Positions 60,907 through 64,000 of a DNA stretch of 64,000 nucleotides are shown here, piece by piece. The translations under genes and the position numbers were made by a program. The notes under the pieces are model-generated. The model ran no database searches, was not told where the DNA came from, and saw only the letters and a list, made by a program, of their open reading frames with translations. This DNA is from Stakelama portus (GTDB lineage: Bacteria; Pseudomonadota; Alphaproteobacteria; Sphingomonadales; Sphingomonadaceae), in contig NZ_QFZL01000005.1 of the NCBI RefSeq assembly GCF_003171655.1, forward strand, positions 124,001-188,000. The letters are read 5' to 3'. Position 1 is the first letter of the stretch. Each line of letters starts with the position of its first letter.

Positions 60907-62889
60907 ATGACTCCCTCGCCGCTGATTGCGCGGTTCCGGCAGAGCCTGGTCGATGCCGGCAATCCCCGTTTCGACGATTTCGAGGCGCTGCACCGCTGGT
61001 CGGTCGAACGGCCCGACGCCTTTTGGCGCGCCGTGTGGAATTTCGACGGGATCGAATCGCCCGACACGCCCCAACAAATGCTCGCGTCCAACGCCATGCC
61101 CGGCGCGCGCTGGTGCCCGGGCGTGCGCGTCAATTATGCTCGGCAGATGTTCCGCCATGTCGCCGTGGCCGAGGCTTCGGGGCATCCCGCCATCATTGCG
61201 GAGGACGAGCGCGGGCCAGTGGAGACGATCAGCTGGACCGCGCTGGCGCGCCGGGTTTCCGCCTTCGCGCTGGCATTGCGCGACCTGGGTGTCGCGCGCG
61301 GCGACCGCGTGGCCGCCTATCTGCCCAACCGGCCTGAAGCGGCGATCGCGTTCCTCGCCTGCGCGTCGATCGGCGCAGTGTGGGCGATCTGCGCGCCGGA
61401 CATGGGCGTGCCGGCCATTCTCGACCGGTTCCGCCAGATCGAACCAAAGGTCCTGATCGCCACCGACGGTGTATTCTATGCCGGTCGCGCACTCGACCTC
61501 AGCGGAACCGTGCAGCAGCTTCGCGACGCGTTGCCCAGCGTCGAAGCGCTGGTTCTGGTCCGCTCCGGACTGGGGACGGGCGACTTCGCCGATGCGCATG
61601 ATTTCGGCGCGATGCAGTCGGCGACCGGTACGGAGGTCGATGCTTTCGAACCCGAATGGCTTCCCTTCGATCATCCGCTGTGGATCGTCTATTCGAGCGG
61701 CACTACGGGCAAACCCAAGGCGCTGGTCCATGGCCATGGCGGCATCCTGCTCGGTTCGGCCGCCGGGCGCATCCATTCGGACCTCGGCGCAAGCTATGGC
61801 GACCGCACGCCCGGCGAGCGGTTCCACTGGTTCAGTTCGACCGGATGGATGATGTGGAACACGCAGATCGGCGGCCTGCTGAGCGGTGCGACCATCTGCA
61901 TTTTCGACGGCAGCCCGATGGGATCGCGCGATACGCCCGACTGGGGCACGCTTTGGCGTTTCGTCGCGCGCAACAGGGTGACGTTTTTCGGGTCCGGCGC
62001 ACAATTTTTCACCCTGTGCGCCAAGTCGGGGCTCGATTTTTCGCAGCTCGGCGACCTCTCCCGGTTGCGCGCGCTCGGCAGCACCGCATCGCCGCTCCCC
62101 GCCGCGGTCCAGTCGGACATCAGCGAACGAATCGCGGCTGCCGGGTGCCGCGATATCTGGTGGCTCAATAGTTCGGGCGGCACCGATATCTGCGGCGCCT
62201 TTTGCACCGGCAACCGCGAACTGCCCGAGGCACGGGGCAAGCTGCAGTGCCGCCAGCTCGGCGCTGCGGTCGAAGCCTGGGACGAAGACGGCAGATCGGT
62301 GATCGACGCGGTTGGCGAACTGGTCTGCACCCGGCCGCTTCCCAACATGCCGCTCTATCTGTGGGGTGATACCGATGGCAGCCGGTATCGCGATTCCTAT
62401 TTCGACCTCTATCCCGGCGTCTGGCGCCATGGCGACTGGCTGAAGATCGAACCGGACGGCACCTGCGAGATTTTCGGGCGCAGCGACGCCACGATCAACC
62501 GCGGCGGCCACCGGATGGGAACGAGTGAAATCTACTCTGCGGTCGAACGGCTGGACAGCGTCGCGGATTCGCTGGTTATCGACGTCCGGCGGGAAGACAG
62601 CGACAGCGAACTGCTGCTTTTCATCGTTCCCGCACCCGGTGCCGATCGCGAAGCCACCCATGCCGCCATTCGCGGCGCGATCCGTGCCGAACTGTCACCG
62701 CGCTTCACGCCCGACCGGATTATCGAAGTGACAGCCGTGCCGCGCACGCTTTCTTCGAAGAAGCTCGAACTGCCGATCAAGCGCCTGTTCGAAGGCGCGC
62801 CGGTCGAAAGAATCCTCGACCCGTCCGCAATGGCCAATCCCAAGTGCCTGAGCGAGTTCGCCGCCTTGGCTGAGAAATTTCAAAGGTAA
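60907..62889 (+). CDS. Acetoacetate--CoA ligase
   Basis: A 660-residue adenylating enzyme that converts acetoacetate to acetoacetyl-CoA. The N-terminal part has the acetoacetyl-CoA synthetase-type LHRWSVERPDAFWRAVWNFD. The AMP-binding core is YSSGTTGKPKALVHGHGG, with WMMWNTQIGGLLSGAT and NSSGGTDICGAF, and the C-terminal catalytic Lys lies in RTLSSKKLELPIKRLF. AGGAG precedes the ATG. Length and motif layout match acetoacetyl-CoA synthetase better than acetyl-CoA synthetase. In this cluster it would save the acetoacetate released by the FAH-type enzyme for central metabolism. Confidence 0.93.
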   Translation: MTPSPLIARFRQSLVDAGNPRFDDFEALHRWSVERPDAFWRAVWNFDGIESPDTPQQMLASNAMPGARWCPGVRVNYARQMFRHVAVAEASGHPAIIAEDERGPVETISWTALARRVSAFALALRDLGVARGDRVAAYLPNRPEAAIAFLACASIGAVWAICAPDMGVPAILDRFRQIEPKVLIATDGVFYAGRALDLSGTVQQLRDALPSVEALVLVRSGLGTGDFADAHDFGAMQSATGTEVDAFEPEWLPFDHPLWIVYSSGTTGKPKALVHGHGGILLGSAAGRIHSDLGASYGDRTPGERFHWFSSTGWMMWNTQIGGLLSGATICIFDGSPMGSRDTPDWGTLWRFVARNRVTFFGSGAQFFTLCAKSGLDFSQLGDLSRLRALGSTASPLPAAVQSDISERIAAAGCRDIWWLNSSGGTDICGAFCTGNRELPEARGKLQCRQLGAAVEAWDEDGRSVIDAVGELVCTRPLPNMPLYLWGDTDGSRYRDSYFDLYPGVWRHGDWLKIEPDGTCEIFGRSDATINRGGHRMGTSEIYSAVERLDSVADSLVIDVRREDSDSELLLFIVPAPGADREATHAAIRGAIRAELSPRFTPDRIIEVTAVPRTLSSKKLELPIKRLFEGAPVERILDPSAMANPKCLSEFAALAEKFQR

Positions 62890-63600
62890 TTCTGTCTCGG
62901 CTGCAAAGCCGGCGCGGTTCGACTCTCCCCGTCGATGGGGTGGGCGACGCTTCGCTTCAGGCCCGCCGCGCCGCAACGGCCGCTAGGCGCGCTTACCTTC
63001 TGTGCATGTCGGTCCTTGCGGATGCGCGGAGCGATATCCGGCCCATCGGGAAGCGTGGTTTCGGTCTCCATAGCGCGTCGAGTCCATACAGGCGTAAATA
63101 CGCTGCTGCAGGTCACCCAGCGTGTTCTCACTACGGCAGCAAGACGGCCGATGCTCTTATCTACATAGAGACCCGCAGCCCAAGTCCGTAGTATGTTTGC
63201 CAAAGCTGTTGCGTGGTTGAACACGCGGGCTAGCTCTGTGTCAGCAATTAGCGTTTCGCGCGTCCCCTCGTTTCGCAGCTATCAGGATGAGGTTGGCCAC
63301 CGTATCCGCATGCGAAATAAGCGAGAGATGGCTCGATGGAAGCGTGAGCGCGGCAGCCGCTGTGATCGAGCTGGTCATCATTGCCCGACGCTTCGAACAG
63401 TACTTCCTGAACGCTGCCAACCGGCAGAGATCGCGAAGTACAGCGCGCCGACAGCGGCATAGGGCGCCACGTCCGCGCCCCCCGCGGTTGCCGCCGGGTC
63501 GATTGCCTTCATCACGAAGTGGACGGCCGCGAAGCGCGCCTGTGCACCCGGAGCGGAAAAAGGGCCGAGAAGAGGAGCGGCGAACGGCGCCGCGACACGG
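62890..63600. other. Gene-poor stretch after the acetoacetate-CoA ligase
   Basis: No gene is supported in these 711 bases. A short hairpin CCCC-GTCGAT-GGGG (about 62927-62940) may help end the ligase transcript. From about 63060 to 63450 the base composition is less GC-rich than elsewhere, as in transferred or decayed DNA. A minus-strand fragment near 63430-63580 reads ARFAAVHFVMKAIDPAATAG and then YAAVGALYFAISAGW. It has no start in context and no recognised family. Confidence 0.45.
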
Positions 63601-64000
63601 TTAGAGTCGGAAGCGCCAGGGCAGCAGCCAGCGTGCGGCAGCGGTGACCGCGATGACGCCAACCGAATACCAGACCATAATGTAGAGCGGATCATTCATG
63701 CGGCAGCACGCCGTGAACACCAGCGCGCCGCACATCGACGCCGCAAGCCCTGCTGCGATAGCGCTCTGGCGTGGGCGCATCGGTGCCGCCTCGCGCATGA
63801 ACATGCCCAGCAACGCTACCATCGGCAGCGCCAGGATAATGATCCACATCGTGCAGATCACGCCCTCCGCCGGGTCGAGCCGCGCGAGGATGCTCCTGGC
63901 GCTATCGGCTGCCGGGGTCACCAATATGCCAGAGACGATCACCGCAGCACCCATGAACAGCATCGGCAGCAGCCATCGCCGCGACGAGGGCTGCGGTGCG
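63601..64000 (-). CDS. NrsF/DUF1109-like anti-sigma factor, 3' part
   Basis: The frame runs off the right edge; at least 132 residues of the C-terminal part are present. Four hydrophobic helices are visible, for example LFMGAAVIVSGILV, CTMWIIILALPMVALLGMFM, IAAGLAASMCGALVFTACC and IMVWYSVGVIAVTAAARWLL. The late pattern of a small-residue helix, then a Cys/His-type turn and a VWY helix, is that of NrsF (DUF1109) membrane anti-sigma factors that hold SigF-type ECF sigma factors in alphaproteobacteria. The sigma factor would be expected upstream, outside the window. No start is visible; an internal ATG at 63963 is not considered the true start. Confidence 0.7.
   Translation of the reverse strand, partial: APQPSSRRWLLPMLFMGAAVIVSGILVTPAADSARSILARLDPAEGVICTMWIIILALPMVALLGMFMREAAPMRPRQSAIAAGLAASMCGALVFTACCRMNDPLYIMVWYSVGVIAVTAAARWLLPWRFRL

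Noticed and set aside
60745..62661. Open frame of about 640 codons opposite the acetoacetate-CoA ligase
   Set aside because: It is a shadow of the ligase's third-position GC. The sense strand has all adenylating-enzyme motifs and the antisense has none.
62895..62945. tRNA-like element (TGCAAA loop followed by GGTTCGACTC)
   Set aside because: A tRNA-Cys-like anticodon arm was considered, but the stem closes with a mismatch and the T-arm does not pair. It is better seen as unrelated small hairpins.

Overview
The window is GC-rich chromosomal DNA of an alphaproteobacterium, most likely a member of the Sphingomonadales. The evidence is the codon use, an A-Q-ending signal peptide on a TonB-dependent receptor of sphingomonad type, a DUF6961-type small protein and the overall gene repertoire. 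A genus cannot be fixed from sequence reading alone.

Region 1 (1-26850) is ordinary core genome. On the minus strand it carries the start of prfC, an aldose-epimerase-like gene, a NIT-domain chemoreceptor, pheT-pheS, a coupled lipoprotein/hypothetical pair, a GFA-fold protein and rplT-rpmI. thpR is inserted on the plus strand. Next come an HxlR regulator divergent from an SDR gene, hisN, an outer-membrane phospholipase A, a periplasmic peroxiredoxin, an ABM protein, a GGDEF protein and two tandem tiny membrane peptides behind a convincing sigma-54 promoter. These are followed by a second SDR, a PEBP protein, a GST, and a glutamate synthase operon ordered gltD - DUF2059 gene - gltB, in which all three genes overlap by 4 bases. 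An NDUFA9-like protein and tRNA-Leu(CAG) close the region.

Region 2 (about 26922-51168) is a genomic island integrated into the 3' end of tRNA-Leu. It has a P4-type tyrosine integrase with a complete catalytic set, a near-identical att copy at 51151-51168 and matching arm-type repeats at both ends. Its left part is a small, eroded mobile backbone: an unknown 450-aa protein, a DUF6961 protein, a thermonuclease, a lytic transglycosylase, an HTH protein and AlpA. Its right part is an 18-kb metal-resistance module: czcI-like/czcCBA with a P1B-4 ATPase; a CDF exporter with DUF3703 opposite a CadR/PbrR-like MerR regulator; and copAB opposite a CsoR-led operon (DUF2231, His/Met lipoprotein, DUF411, P1B-1 Cu ATPase, two-TM K+ channel, DUF305). 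Two palindromic sites with the same 11-bp arms and the same 17-nt spacer bracket this module.

Region 3 (51169-52072) is the scar of an older element: a doubly deleted integrase pseudogene lies directly beyond the right att site, followed by unassigned sequence.

Region 4 (52073-62889) is a catabolic cluster. On the minus strand are a VOC extradiol-type dioxygenase, an MBL hydrolase, an amidohydrolase lacking its usual C-terminus, an FAD aromatic hydroxylase and a TonB-dependent receptor. On the plus strand are a fumarylacetoacetate-hydrolase-family enzyme, a GntR/FCD regulator and acetoacetate-CoA ligase. Together they suggest uptake, ring hydroxylation, ring cleavage and C-C hydrolysis of an unidentified aromatic compound, with acetoacetate as one possible product. 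The window ends with a gene-poor stretch and the 3' part of an NrsF/DUF1109-like anti-sigma factor.
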